Below, in pieces: positions 17,804 through 25,824 of a stretch of 64,000 bases of DNA. The stretch's first letter is position 1, and each line of letters starts with the position of its first letter. Location: contig NZ_CP139960.1 of NCBI RefSeq assembly GCF_034424215.1, positions 1,116,001-1,180,000 on the forward strand, written 5' to 3'. The notes below the pieces were generated by a model, which was not told where the DNA came from, ran no database searches, and saw nothing but the letters and a program-made list of their open reading frames with translations. The stretch is from Niabella yanshanensis. Its GTDB lineage: Bacteria > Bacteroidota > Bacteroidia > Chitinophagales > Chitinophagaceae. A program made the position numbers and the translations under genes.

Positions 17804-19003
17804 TTACGCTTCGTTTACTGCTGCAATACCCGGAAGTGTTTTGCCTTCAAAAAACTCAAGCATAGCACCGCCACCGGTGGACACATAGCTTACTTTCTCT
17901 GCATATCCGAATTTGTTAACTGCCGCCACACTATCGCCGCCCCCTACTAAGGAGAAAGCACCGTTCTCTGTAGCTTCAGCCACCGCATCTGCTATTGCCT
18001 TGGTACCGCCCTGGAACTTCTCCATTTCAAAAACACCCATTGGACCGTTCCATAAGATAGTTTTTGATTTTTTGATCACATTGGCAAATTGCCCTCTCGA
18101 CTCGCCTGCGATATCCAGTCCCATCCAGCCTTCCGGTATGTTGTTGCTGGGCGCTTCTGATGTATCAGCGTCAGCCGCAAATTTATCAGCGATCAGGCTT
18201 TCACCCGGCAGGTGAATACACACATTCTTCTCTTTTGCCTTCTCTAAAATCTCTTTAGCAGTGTCCAAACGCTCTTCTTCACAAAGAGAAGAACCTATAT
18301 TACCACCCATCGCCTTAAAGAAAGTATAAGCCATACCACCACCGATGATGATGTCAGTAGCTTTATCCATCAGGTTTTCGATGATCAGGATTTTGTCGGA
18401 CACTTTGGCTCCCCCTAAAATAGCTGTAAATGGCTTTTGAGAGTCGCTCAATACTTTTTGTGCGCTGTTCACTTCTGCTTCCATTAGCAAACCAAACATT
18501 CTTTTTTCTGAAGGGAAGAATTTTGCGATCACAGCAGTAGATGCATGCGCACGGTGAGCTGTACCAAACGCATCGTTTACATATACATCGCCCAGTTTGC
18601 TTAATTGTTCAGCAAAAGCTTCATCACCTTTTTCTTCTTCTTTATAAAAGCGAAGATTTTCCAGCAACAGCACTTCACCTTCGCGCATCATATCGGCAGT
18701 AAGATAAGCCTGCTCACCAATACAATCATTGGCAAATAATACCGGCGCCCCTTCCAACAGATCGCTTAAATGTTTTACCAGGTGCTTTAATGAAAATTTA
18801 TCTTCCGGACCGGTTTTAGGACGCCCCAGGTGAGACATTAATATTACTTTACCGCCATCAGCCAATATTTTTTTGATGGTGGGTACAACTGCTTTCATAC
18901 GTGCATCAGAAGTAATCTCCAGATTCTCGTTCAACGGAACATTGAAATCTACACGTATCAGGGCTTTTTGCCCTTTAAAATTATATTCTGAAAACTTTGA
19001 CAT
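17804..19003 (-). CDS. pgk: Phosphoglycerate kinase
   Basis: Pgk interconverts 1,3-bisphosphoglycerate and 3-phosphoglycerate with ATP formation in glycolysis. The 399-residue protein shows RVDFNVPLN near residue 17 (family signature), [31 protein letters not shown], the hinge [30 protein letters not shown] and the C-terminal nucleotide motif [11 protein letters not shown]. It lies 147 bp after gap on the same strand, but a terminator stands between, so the two are probably separate units. Length is normal for the bacterial enzyme. Confidence 0.97.
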   Translation of the reverse strand: MSKFSEYNFKGQKALIRVDFNVPLNENLEITSDARMKAVVPTIKKILADGGKVILMSHLGRPKTGPEDKFSLKHLVKHLSDLLEGAPVLFANDCIGEQAYLTADMMREGEVLLLENLRFYKEEEKGDEAFAEQLSKLGDVYVNDAFGTAHRAHASTAVIAKFFPSEKRMFGLLMEAEVNSAQKVLSDSQKPFTAILGGAKVSDKILIIENLMDKATDIIIGGGMAYTFFKAMGGNIGSSLCEEERLDTAKEILEKAKEKNVCIHLPGESLIADKFAADADTSEAPSNNIPEGWMGLDIAGESRGQFANVIKKSKTILWNGPMGVFEMEKFQGGTKAIADAVAEATENGAFSLVGGGDSVAAVNKFGYAEKVSYVSTGGGAMLEFFEGKTLPGIAAVNEA

Positions 19004-19104
19004 ATAAATATGTTTAGGGTTTTAAATAATATGGAATACATCCAACAACAGTGCCTATATTTTTCGGCATACGAATTATATAAGACGGTCATTAGTTCTA
19101 TAAA

Positions 19105-19132
19105 AATAAAAAGCGGAACGCTTGTTCCGCCT
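19105..19132 (-). terminator. Terminator of gap
   Basis: GCGGAAC (19113-19119) pairs with GTTCCGC (19124-19130). On the minus strand TTTTTATTTT follows. Confidence 0.85.
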
Positions 19133-19150
19133 TTCAATTTGTTATCGCAA

Positions 19151-20164
19151 TTACTTGCTGATTAAGCCTGCAAAATATTTCACAGTACGAACCAGCTGAG
19201 AAACATAGCTCATTTCGTTATCATACCATGATACAGTACGAGCAATATGCTTGTCGCCCACGTTCATTACTTTAGTTAAAGTAGCGTCAAACAGAGAACC
19301 GTAGCTGGTTCCGATTACGTCGCTGCTTACGATCTCGTCTTCGTTATAACCAAAGCTTTCGTTAGCTGCTGCTTTCATTGCTGCATTGATTTCTGCTGCG
19401 GTAGTTGGTTTACCCAGGATCACGTTCAATTCAGTGATAGAACCAGTGATAGTTGGTACACGCTGAGCGCTACCGTCTAATTTACCTTTTAAGTTAGGTA
19501 ATACCAGGCCAATTGCTTTAGCAGCACCAGTGCTGTTAGGAACGATATTAGCAGAAGCTGCACGTGCACGACGAAGATCTCCTTTAGGATGTGGCGCATC
19601 CAGAGTGTTCTGGTCGTTAGTGTATGCGTGGATGGTAGTCATGATACCGATTTCGATACCATAAGTATCATCTAATACTTTAGCCATTGGCGCTAAACAG
19701 TTAGTAGTACAAGATGCACAGCTAATGATTGTTTCGCTACCGTCTAAGATATCGTGGTTTACGTTAAATACAACTGTTTTCAGATCACCTGTAGCAGGAG
19801 CTGAAATTACAACGCGTTTTGCGCCTGCAGTAATGTGTGCCTGAGCTTTATCTTTATCTGTAAAGAAACCGGTGCACTCTAATACTACATCCACATCATG
19901 CTCACCCCATGGAATTTGAGCAGGATCTTTTTGTGCATAGATCTTAATTTCTTCACCTTCTACTATAATAGAGTTTTCTGTATGAGATACATTTTTATTG
20001 AAAGGGCCCTGTGCAGAGTCGTACTTTAATAAGTGTGCCAATGTGGCGGGGCTTGTAAGATCATTAATGGCTACTACATCAATGCCTTGTTGATTGTAGA
20101 TCTGACGGTAAACTAAACGTCCGATTCTACCGAAACCATTGATGGCTACTTTTACTGTGCTCAT
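19151..20164 (-). CDS. gap: Glyceraldehyde-3-phosphate dehydrogenase, type I
   Basis: GAPDH oxidises glyceraldehyde 3-phosphate to 1,3-bisphosphoglycerate with NAD. The 337-residue protein has the Rossmann start [15 protein letters not shown] (residues 6-20) and catalytic Cys152 in [37 protein letters not shown]-type phosphate-site text and the end [20 protein letters not shown] are also present. Its codon choice is strongly biased, as expected for a highly expressed gene. pgk follows on the same strand. Confidence 0.98.
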   Translation of the reverse strand: MSTVKVAINGFGRIGRLVYRQIYNQQGIDVVAINDLTSPATLAHLLKYDSAQGPFNKNVSHTENSIIVEGEEIKIYAQKDPAQIPWGEHDVDVVLECTGFFTDKDKAQAHITAGAKRVVISAPATGDLKTVVFNVNHDILDGSETIISCASCTTNCLAPMAKVLDDTYGIEIGIMTTIHAYTNDQNTLDAPHPKGDLRRARAASANIVPNSTGAAKAIGLVLPNLKGKLDGSAQRVPTITGSITELNVILGKPTTAAEINAAMKAAANESFGYNEDEIVSSDVIGTSYGSLFDATLTKVMNVGDKHIARTVSWYDNEMSYVSQLVRTVKYFAGLISK

Positions 20165-20298
20165 GATTTTTTAGTAATTTAATTTATAAGTACTTTTTTT
20201 GGAGGCGTGAAGTTAACGATTTTATGGGATTTAGTGTACCGGATACATCTTATTTTTTGTTCACGTATAAAAGTGGAAAAACATTTTTGAAAAAAAGT

Positions 20299-20330
20299 TT
20301 TGGCTGTTACAAAACCGCAACCTATATTTG
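20299..20330 (+). promoter_or_regulatory. Promoter of the first tRNA-Glu
   Basis: TTTG at 20299-20302 and TATATTTG at 20323-20330 are spaced 20 bp apart, an excellent match to the phylum consensus, 18 bp before the mature tRNA. Confidence 0.75.
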
Positions 20331-20348
20331 CACTCCCAAAACGGATAT

Positions 20349-20420
20349 GCCGCGTTGGTCAAGGGGTTAAGACGCATCCCTTTCACGGATGAATCACGGG
20401 TTCGATTCCCGTACGCGGTA
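20349..20420 (+). tRNA. tRNA-Glu (TTC)
   Basis: The 72-nt cloverleaf folds cleanly: acceptor GCCGCGT/ACGCGGT, D stem GTC/GAC, anticodon stem CATCC/GGATG with loop CTTTCAC (anticodon TTC), and T stem ACGGG/CCCGT around TTCGATT. The first acceptor pair is G-U. CCA is not encoded. A promoter and an immediate terminator frame it as a single-gene unit. An identical copy lies at 23304-23375. Confidence 0.95.
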
Positions 20421-20425
20421 CGAAG

Positions 20426-20449
20426 GCCAGCTTTTAAGCTGGCTTTTTT
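20426..20449 (+). terminator. Terminator of the first tRNA-Glu
   Basis: GCCAGCTT (20426-20433) pairs with AAGCTGGC (20436-20443), followed by six T. Confidence 0.9.
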
Positions 20450-20683
20450 AATGCCCTGAATTGCAACATTGATGCAGGCCGATCTAGAATCAGGTTGAAA
20501 GTTGAAGGACTGGTGAGCTCAAGCATAAATTTTGGCTAATCGAAAAGGAAGAAGTTGCTATTCCTGATATTTCTTGCAGCGCTATATTAACGATTTGCGT
20601 GGAAAAAGATCTCCCTACAATAGAAACCAGCTCAACGACATTAAGATAACGTTCGGCAAAAAACACTCCCCGCTTCAAACCGG

Positions 20684-21502
20684 CTAATAGCCAATATTTT
20701 TATCATACAGGTGGCTGGGGGCGTACCCAAATCGTTTTTTAAAAGCAAAGGAAAAATGAGAGAGGTTCTCAAATCCCACTTCATAGCAAACGTCCAGCGG
20801 CTTTTTCTTCTTTTCTGCAAGTTGATAGTGTGCCAGCTCCAGCCGCTTTTGAATTAACCAGCGTTGTGGTGTGGTGCTGAAGGCTTTTTTAAAATCACGT
20901 TTAAAAGTGGTGAGGCTCCTGCCCGTGAGGTAACCGAATTGCTCCATAGGCAGGTTGAACATGAAATGCTTTTCCATATAGTCTACCAGGCTGATCTTTC
21001 CCGGCTCTTCAAAATTAGCCAGCACCTGATCTATCTCCTGGTCCAGGGTTCTGAGAATACTTATAGCTTCGGTGATCTTAATAGAGGCAATATCTCCCGG
21101 TATATCCTTCATGTCGAAATATGGGATAAGCGAGGCCAGGCAGCTTTCCAGCAAGGGATGATTACTGAAATGATAGATCTTCTGACACTTAGGGGATTGG
21201 GGTTTTATATTTTTGCCGGCATAAAAATCCCTGAGCCGCTCTACTGATAAATGCATCACCACCGTTTTATGCGGCTGCCCCTCTTTGGGGTAGTTAATAA
21301 TAGTGGCCAGCTGATTTCTTGGGATCAGAAAAATGTCACCTTCCCTGAAAAAATAAGTTGCATCGGCCTGCACGATCTTGGTTTCGCCGGAGAGAAACCA
21401 TACCAGCATATGCTGGTCGAACATAATATCCGACTTAAAGAACTTGTCCTCGTAACTGGAAAGCTTTATGTCTTCAGTAATATACCGTGCGCTGTATTCC
21501 AT
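20684..21502 (-). CDS. AraC-family transcriptional regulator
   Basis: The 272-residue protein has an N-terminal cupin-like sensing part (QHMLVWFLSGETKIVQADATYFFREGDIFLIPRNQ). Its C-terminal AraC DNA-binding domain has two helix-turn-helix units: LPMEQFGYLTGRSLTTFKRDFKKAFSTTPQRWLIQKRLELAHYQL and PLDVCYEVGFENLSHFSFAFKKRFGYAPSHL. It is probably a local activator responding to a small molecule. The short-chain dehydrogenase gene lies 527 bp upstream on the same strand and is a plausible target because such pairs are frequent. That link is inferred from position only. Confidence 0.92.
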   Translation of the reverse strand: MEYSARYITEDIKLSSYEDKFFKSDIMFDQHMLVWFLSGETKIVQADATYFFREGDIFLIPRNQLATIINYPKEGQPHKTVVMHLSVERLRDFYAGKNIKPQSPKCQKIYHFSNHPLLESCLASLIPYFDMKDIPGDIASIKITEAISILRTLDQEIDQVLANFEEPGKISLVDYMEKHFMFNLPMEQFGYLTGRSLTTFKRDFKKAFSTTPQRWLIQKRLELAHYQLAEKKKKPLDVCYEVGFENLSHFSFAFKKRFGYAPSHLYDKNIGY

Positions 21503-21742
21503 GTTCCTGTATTTTTAAAGAAAGAAATCACTAATTACAAAAATATCAAATAGATTGCCCCTATCCCCTAAAAGGGGTGTAATTCAAATTTTCGCTTCAT
21601 GCTATACTTCTTTTTGCAGGTTCTTTCAAGCCCGTCTGGAAATTTCCGGTGATCGCATCAATTCCTTTGTGCTTGAAATAAAATATATCACTGCTACGCA
21701 GCTCCGGCAACTAAAGAATTATTATGACTTCTATCAATATGA

Positions 21743-21838
21743 TGCCGTTATGCGGCAATGATCACTATCAATAAAGCAGCGTAGCTGCGACATATTAGTA
21801 AAAAAACAGCCATCAAGGCAACAGAGCTGCATCGCAGC
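21743..21838. repeat. Cluster of three short palindromes in a 527-bp intergenic region
   Basis: TGCCG/CGGCA (21743-21757), GCAGC-GTA-GCTGC (21776-21788) and GCTGC-ATC-GCAGC (21826-21838) form three hairpins in a row. The last two share the same GCAGC/GCTGC arms in opposite arrangement, as in REP/BIME-like elements. The rest of 21503-22029 shows no convincing gene. Confidence 0.55.
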
Positions 21839-22029
21839 GATATATGAATGATTTGATGCGTCTGTCCTGAAGAAATCTCCACTATTAAGGAGATGTTTTT
21901 CACTTCCGCTGGCATGACTTTAACGAAAAATTGAATGGCATCACTAAAAGTTGATGCCTGTGATAAAGGCAATTTTATTTTTAAGATGCTCCATCTTGTT
22001 TTGTTAGCGGTTAAAACTTTGAGCCAATC

Positions 22030-23022
22030 TTATACATCAAACTTTAAATCCGTCATTTCCTCGGTAAGCGCCCATAGCTTTTTGGCAGCGGCTTCATCCA
22101 GGGAATAAGGATTCACCCCTTTTTGATTAGAAATGTCTGAAGACAATACGGCGATATCCCCGTCTTCGCAGTACACCCCGCCTATATTGTTCAATAAGGG
22201 ACTGGTAGCGCACCAAACCGTTGTAGCTGCTCCCTGGGGAATTGTTTTTAATGCCGCAGCCACTTCAGGCAGCATATTACCGGCTGCATTTACAAAACCC
22301 ATTTTCTGAAACAGCTCTAAGGGGGCTTCTCTTCCTAACTCGGTGCCGCCAATAGATCCTGGATGCACAGCATACACCCTGACATTAGATGCGCGGGCAC
22401 GATGGTCCAGTTCCATAGAAAAAAGATTAACTGCCGTTTTCGACTGCCCGTAACCTTGTAAGGTTTCGTATTCCCTGTGCAGAAAATTAGGATCGTCAAA
22501 GTTGAACAGGGCGAAATGATGCCCTTGGGAAGAGACATTGACTACCCTGGCGCCGTTTGCTTTTTTCAATGACGGCCATAATTTTAAGGTAAGCCGGAAG
22601 AGCGCCAGGTAGTTAGTAGCCAGCTGCGATTCTATACCATTTTCATCCCGGCGTAGCGGTACCCACATAATACCTGCATTATTGATCAGTATATGTAACG
22701 GTCTTCCGGAAGCAAGAAAATGGTTGGCAAATGCGTTAATAGATGACGGCGACATCAGGTCCATTGCTACTATTTCTACATTTGGAATGTCCTGCAGGTT
22801 TCTGCCGGCCTTCTCTACATCCCGCGCGGGTACAATAACAGTTGCACCGGCTGCAGCAAGAGTGCGGGTGGTTTCCAGGCCGATACCTGTATTACCGCCG
22901 GTTACTATGGCTATCTTGCCGGTAAGATCAATACCTTTTATTACATCAGTGGTGGTTGATCTTGCATCGAAGCCGGAACCGATTGGATGTTGCAATGCTC
23001 CCTGGTAATTGTTTTGTTTCAT
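22030..23022 (-). CDS. Short-chain dehydrogenase/reductase
   Basis: The protein (about 330 residues from the ATG at 23020-23022) is a classical SDR with TGGNTGIG at residues 41-48 for the nicotinamide cofactor. It also has ILINNAGIM, the catalytic Ser in VNVSSQGHH, and the YxxxK pair in GYGQSKTAVN. It resembles the retinol-dehydrogenase-like/oxidoreductase group with a long C-terminal extension. An upstream ATG 8 codons earlier is possible but has no better support. The AraC regulator on the same strand downstream may control it. Substrate unknown. Confidence 0.9.
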   Translation of the reverse strand: MKQNNYQGALQHPIGSGFDARSTTTDVIKGIDLTGKIAIVTGGNTGIGLETTRTLAAAGATVIVPARDVEKAGRNLQDIPNVEIVAMDLMSPSSINAFANHFLASGRPLHILINNAGIMWVPLRRDENGIESQLATNYLALFRLTLKLWPSLKKANGARVVNVSSQGHHFALFNFDDPNFLHREYETLQGYGQSKTAVNLFSMELDHRARASNVRVYAVHPGSIGGTELGREAPLELFQKMGFVNAAGNMLPEVAAALKTIPQGAATTVWCATSPLLNNIGGVYCEDGDIAVLSSDISNQKGVNPYSLDEAAAKKLWALTEEMTDLKFDV

Positions 23023-23277
23023 TTTTAATTTGTTTTGTTGAAACAAAAGTAGAACGCTTTACACCCGGCCACTTTGTTGAAAAGGCCTAATTTACTTTGT
23101 TTAAAAGACCGGCCTGCCTGGTAGCGCTACACCGGCTACAACCCCAAACCTGTTATCGGCAAAGAACAGGATCTTGATGAGATTGCAAGACCCATAGCCT
23201 GAAACCTGCACCTATCCTTACAATTACTTTTTTATTAAAAATTTACCCGTTTAGTTACACTCTTCAACACAGCTCCC

Positions 23278-23285
23278 TATATTTG
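23278..23285 (+). promoter_or_regulatory. Promoter (-7 box) of the second tRNA-Glu
   Basis: TATATTTG is 18 bp before the tRNA and shares the text CTATATTTGCACTCCC with the first copy. The -33 side is weaker (TTTAG near 23250). Confidence 0.65.
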
Positions 23286-23303
23286 CACTCCCCAAACCAA
23301 GAA

Positions 23304-23375
23304 GCCGCGTTGGTCAAGGGGTTAAGACGCATCCCTTTCACGGATGAATCACGGGTTCGATTCCCGTACGCGGTA
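23304..23375 (+). tRNA. tRNA-Glu (TTC), second copy
   Basis: It is identical over all 72 bases to the copy at 20349-20420, with anticodon TTC. It has its own promoter and terminator, so it is a true gene copy and not merely an attachment-site relic. A truncated recombinase lies directly downstream on the opposite strand, which marks the tRNA 3' end as a probable past integration site. Confidence 0.95.
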
Positions 23376-23380
23376 CCAAA

Positions 23381-23420
23381 ATGGGAGTTTTCAGTAGAAT
23401 ATTGAAAACTCCCATTTTTA
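23381..23420 (+). terminator. Terminator of the second tRNA-Glu
   Basis: A 13-bp perfect stem (23381-23393 with 23403-23415, arms ATGGGAGTTTTCA/TGAAAACTCCCAT) is followed by TTTATTTT. Confidence 0.88.
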
Positions 23421-24040
23421 TTTTCAACGTATTTCCTTGAAAATTCGCAAGTTACCAAAACAAAACCATTGATTTTTTTGGTTAGATATTCGTGATTTTC
23501 GACATCATAATAAAAGCCTTCAGGAAACAGTATTTTTTGTATTTTTCGCTTATTTTCTAAACCGCTAAAACCACATAAAACACTAAGTTTTTTAAGTTTC
23601 TCAAGGGATTTTTCAAGCAAATTTTCGAGGTTAGATATTTTTCCCGAACAGGTATTGATTTCCTTATAAATTATTTGAATTTCACTGGTCAGGTGATCTA
23701 AAGTCAGTTCGCAAGTTTCCTTATCGATCTCTCCCAAACCCAGACGAATTGTCAGATCTCGCTTCTTTTTTTCAAAATCATTTAGACGTAATTCCAAGGA
23801 GCGTTCAGCTTCTATAACTTCATGTTGGAAATGTTCAAACAATTTCACCAATTGCATTTTAATTAACGGCTCCATTGCTCCAGGCAAAGTATACTTTTGC
23901 AACAGATCGAAAAACAAACCTTCGCCACCTCTTCTTTTAGATCTGGTAGTGGTATGGGCATTCAGGCTAACACCGGCGCATTTTAGGCACCTATAGTAAC
24001 GGAGATTCTTTTTATGTACTAAATATCCAACAAGAAAATT
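23421..24040 (-). pseudogene. Serine site-specific recombinase, C-terminal remnant
   Basis: Reading minus-strand from about 24040, the frame encodes FLVGYLVHKKNLRYYRCLKCAGVS. This is the zinc-ribbon start typical of large serine recombinases. A long coiled-coil follows (FEHFQHEVIEAERSLELRLNDFEKKKRDLTIRLGLGEI), ending in LVTCEFSRKYVE. The catalytic N-terminal resolvase domain and most of the recombinase domain are missing, so it is inactive. The open frame runs on through the tRNA terminator and antisense through the tRNA-Glu, giving the spurious tail YGNRTRDSSVKG; the true end is before that. It is the trace of a lost integrative element at the tRNA. Confidence 0.82.
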
Positions 24041-24044
24041 CCCG

Positions 24045-24715
24045 ATGGATAAAATTAATAGTGCTGTTGATGCATTAGTTAATGAAACAAATAAATTACC
24101 GGCTGACCAGCTAGTTTTAAGATTAGGGCTTGGTGTGATAAATATACCAGAGGACCTTTTTAAAAAACAAATAGAAAATATGGCAGAAGGAACCTTTTAT
24201 CAGAACTTTTTTAAAGATAGAGTTTCTAAACTATGATTGGAAGAATATAAGCTATGAAAACGAACCTGATATTTATTTGAAAAAAATGAATAAGCTATTT
24301 ATTGATAAAATTGGTATTCTTCCTTATTTTATTCAACAGCTAAAAGGAGAGCAATTTGGCTTCACTGTGTACAGAGTTCTCACATCCACCTCGTAATATG
24401 GCAACAAAGATGATGCGAGCCAATTTACCTCTATATCCAGTCTTTTATTGCTTGCCAAGTGCTAGCGTTGCAATGCTCGAAACCTTCCAAGACAATTATA
24501 ATAAAGATAATGACAATAGGTATTTTATTTCCGAATGGAAGTTCAGAAAGGAGTACAATTACAATGTTGTTCCTTTTGTATATAAAAACACAAGCGAAAA
24601 AAATTTTTTTAGAAAGCTCGGAGAAAATGTATTGGTTCAACTTAAAAAACAATCCCCAGAGCTAACTTCCGAGGAACTTGAAGTCATACATGAATCTCTA
24701 AAGCTTCTATCATAG
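24045..24715 (+). pseudogene. RES-domain protein gene broken by two frameshifts
   Basis: Three consecutive reading frames join into one RES-domain protein of about 223 residues. Segment 1 starts at ATG 24045 (MDKINSAVDALVNETN, to FKDRVSK). Segment 2 (YDWKNISYENEPDIYLKK to GFTVYRV) is shifted +1 near 24230. Segment 3 (FSHPPRNMATKMMRANLPLYPVFYC to the stop at 24715) is shifted +1 again near 24375. The YRV, PPR..RAN and PVFYC motifs are those of RES-domain NAD-degrading toxins. No Xre-type antitoxin gene is adjacent. Decay here fits the neighbouring remnants. The joining of segment 1 is less certain than that of 2 and 3. Confidence 0.72.
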
Positions 24716-24723
24716 ACGAAGAT

Positions 24724-25572
24724 ATGGTAGAACAGTGGATTCTACCTCATTTAAGCAAAGGAAAACGCGGCTTTAAAACAAGATGGGATTTAACCAAAGT
24801 GATTAAATTAATTTTAAAACGCATGAAGACAGGCTGCCGGTGGCGGGAGCTGAGTGTGAAAGAATATTTTGGGGATGATGGCCCCGGTTGGCAAACGGTG
24901 TATTATTATTTTCACAAGTGGAGTAATGACGGTTCATTTAAAGCAGCCTGGGTTCATTTACTGTCATTAAACAAAGGGCATATAGACTTTCAAGTGCCCA
25001 ATTAGATGGTAGTCATACGCCCGCCAAACGAGGTGGAGAAGCGGCAGGTTATCAAGCGAAAAAGCCACCAAAACCAGTAACAGTCTATATTTGAGCGACA
25101 ATACGGGACAGATGTTGGTAGTAGGAGCACCGAAGCAAGGACAGCATAATGCTTGTATGATATCGAATCTATCCTCAAAGAAATGATATCAGTTTTAGAA
25201 CAGGCAGGAATTGATATGAATGTTTTTTTTAAAATACAGATCCCGGATTTGATAGTGAATCAATGCGACAATTATGTGAGCAAAACGGCATAGAACTAAA
25301 TGCAAAAACGAATAAGCGAAATATTAACAGGATGATTTGGAATAAGATACTTTGATGAAGTGCTTTACAAGCAAAGAACAAAAATTGAACATGCCAATGC
25401 ATGGCTTGATGCTTATAAAGCCATGCTGGTGCGGTATGAGAGGAAAATTACTACATGGATGGCTTTACATTGGCTCGCTTTTACTACCCTATTATATTCA
25501 AAAATTAAAAGTTTAAACAACTTTTCTATAACTCCAAATTGCATGGTTATTCTTATGGGAAGTTGCTCCTAA
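24724..25572 (+). mobile_element. Degraded IS5-family transposase
   Basis: The first 93 codons (24724-25005) encode a DUF4096-type N-terminus: MVEQWILPHLSKGKRGFKTRWDL, then TGCRWRELSVKEYFGDDGPGWQTVYYYFHKW. After the stop, other frames continue the transposase: AQLDGSHTPAKRGGEAAGYQ near 25010-25060, LSDNTGQMLVVGAPKQGQHNAC near 25100, and KQRTKIEHANAWLDAYKAMLVRYERKITTWMALHWLAF from 25366. At least three frame breaks make it inactive. I could not define terminal inverted repeats. It abuts the RES pseudogene and lies just upstream of the SusC operator. Confidence 0.85.
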
Positions 25573-25615
25573 AGATAATTCCAATACTTTATTAATAATT
25601 GCATTGAATACCTTG

Positions 25616-25683
25616 AAGTCGGATTTGTATAATGCAAAGTCGTTTTACTGTAAAAAAAAACGCTGTGTGCTGTTTTACATTTG
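25616..25683 (+). promoter_or_regulatory. AraC-type operator and promoter of the first SusC operon
   Basis: AAGTCGGATTTGTATA begins at 25616 and a second AAGTCG begins at 25637, a direct repeat with 21-bp period. TACATTTG at 25676-25683 lies 39 bp after the start of the second half-site. The same layout recurs at 39498 and 40282. It leaves a leader of about 135 nt before the SusC ATG. Confidence 0.7.
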
Positions 25684-25824
25684 CGCATATAAACAGATTG
25701 CATATAGGAAGCGATTGCTTGGATAAATTGGTATAAAAATACTTAGCTCTGTTCTATATCTATTTTGTCCGCTTTTGACATATACTCAAACGAGATAAAC
25801 TTAATTAACTAAATTAAAATTGAA

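Noticed and set aside
20490-20678. 62-codon minus-strand frame before the AraC gene
   Set aside because: No promoter, no motif and no good start; treated as chance.
21748-21972. 74-codon minus-strand frame in the AraC-dehydrogenase gap
   Set aside because: It crosses the palindrome cluster and has no family resemblance.
23264-23400. Open frame extending the recombinase through the tRNA-Glu
   Set aside because: The tail is antisense tRNA and terminator sequence, a common false extension; the real protein end is earlier.
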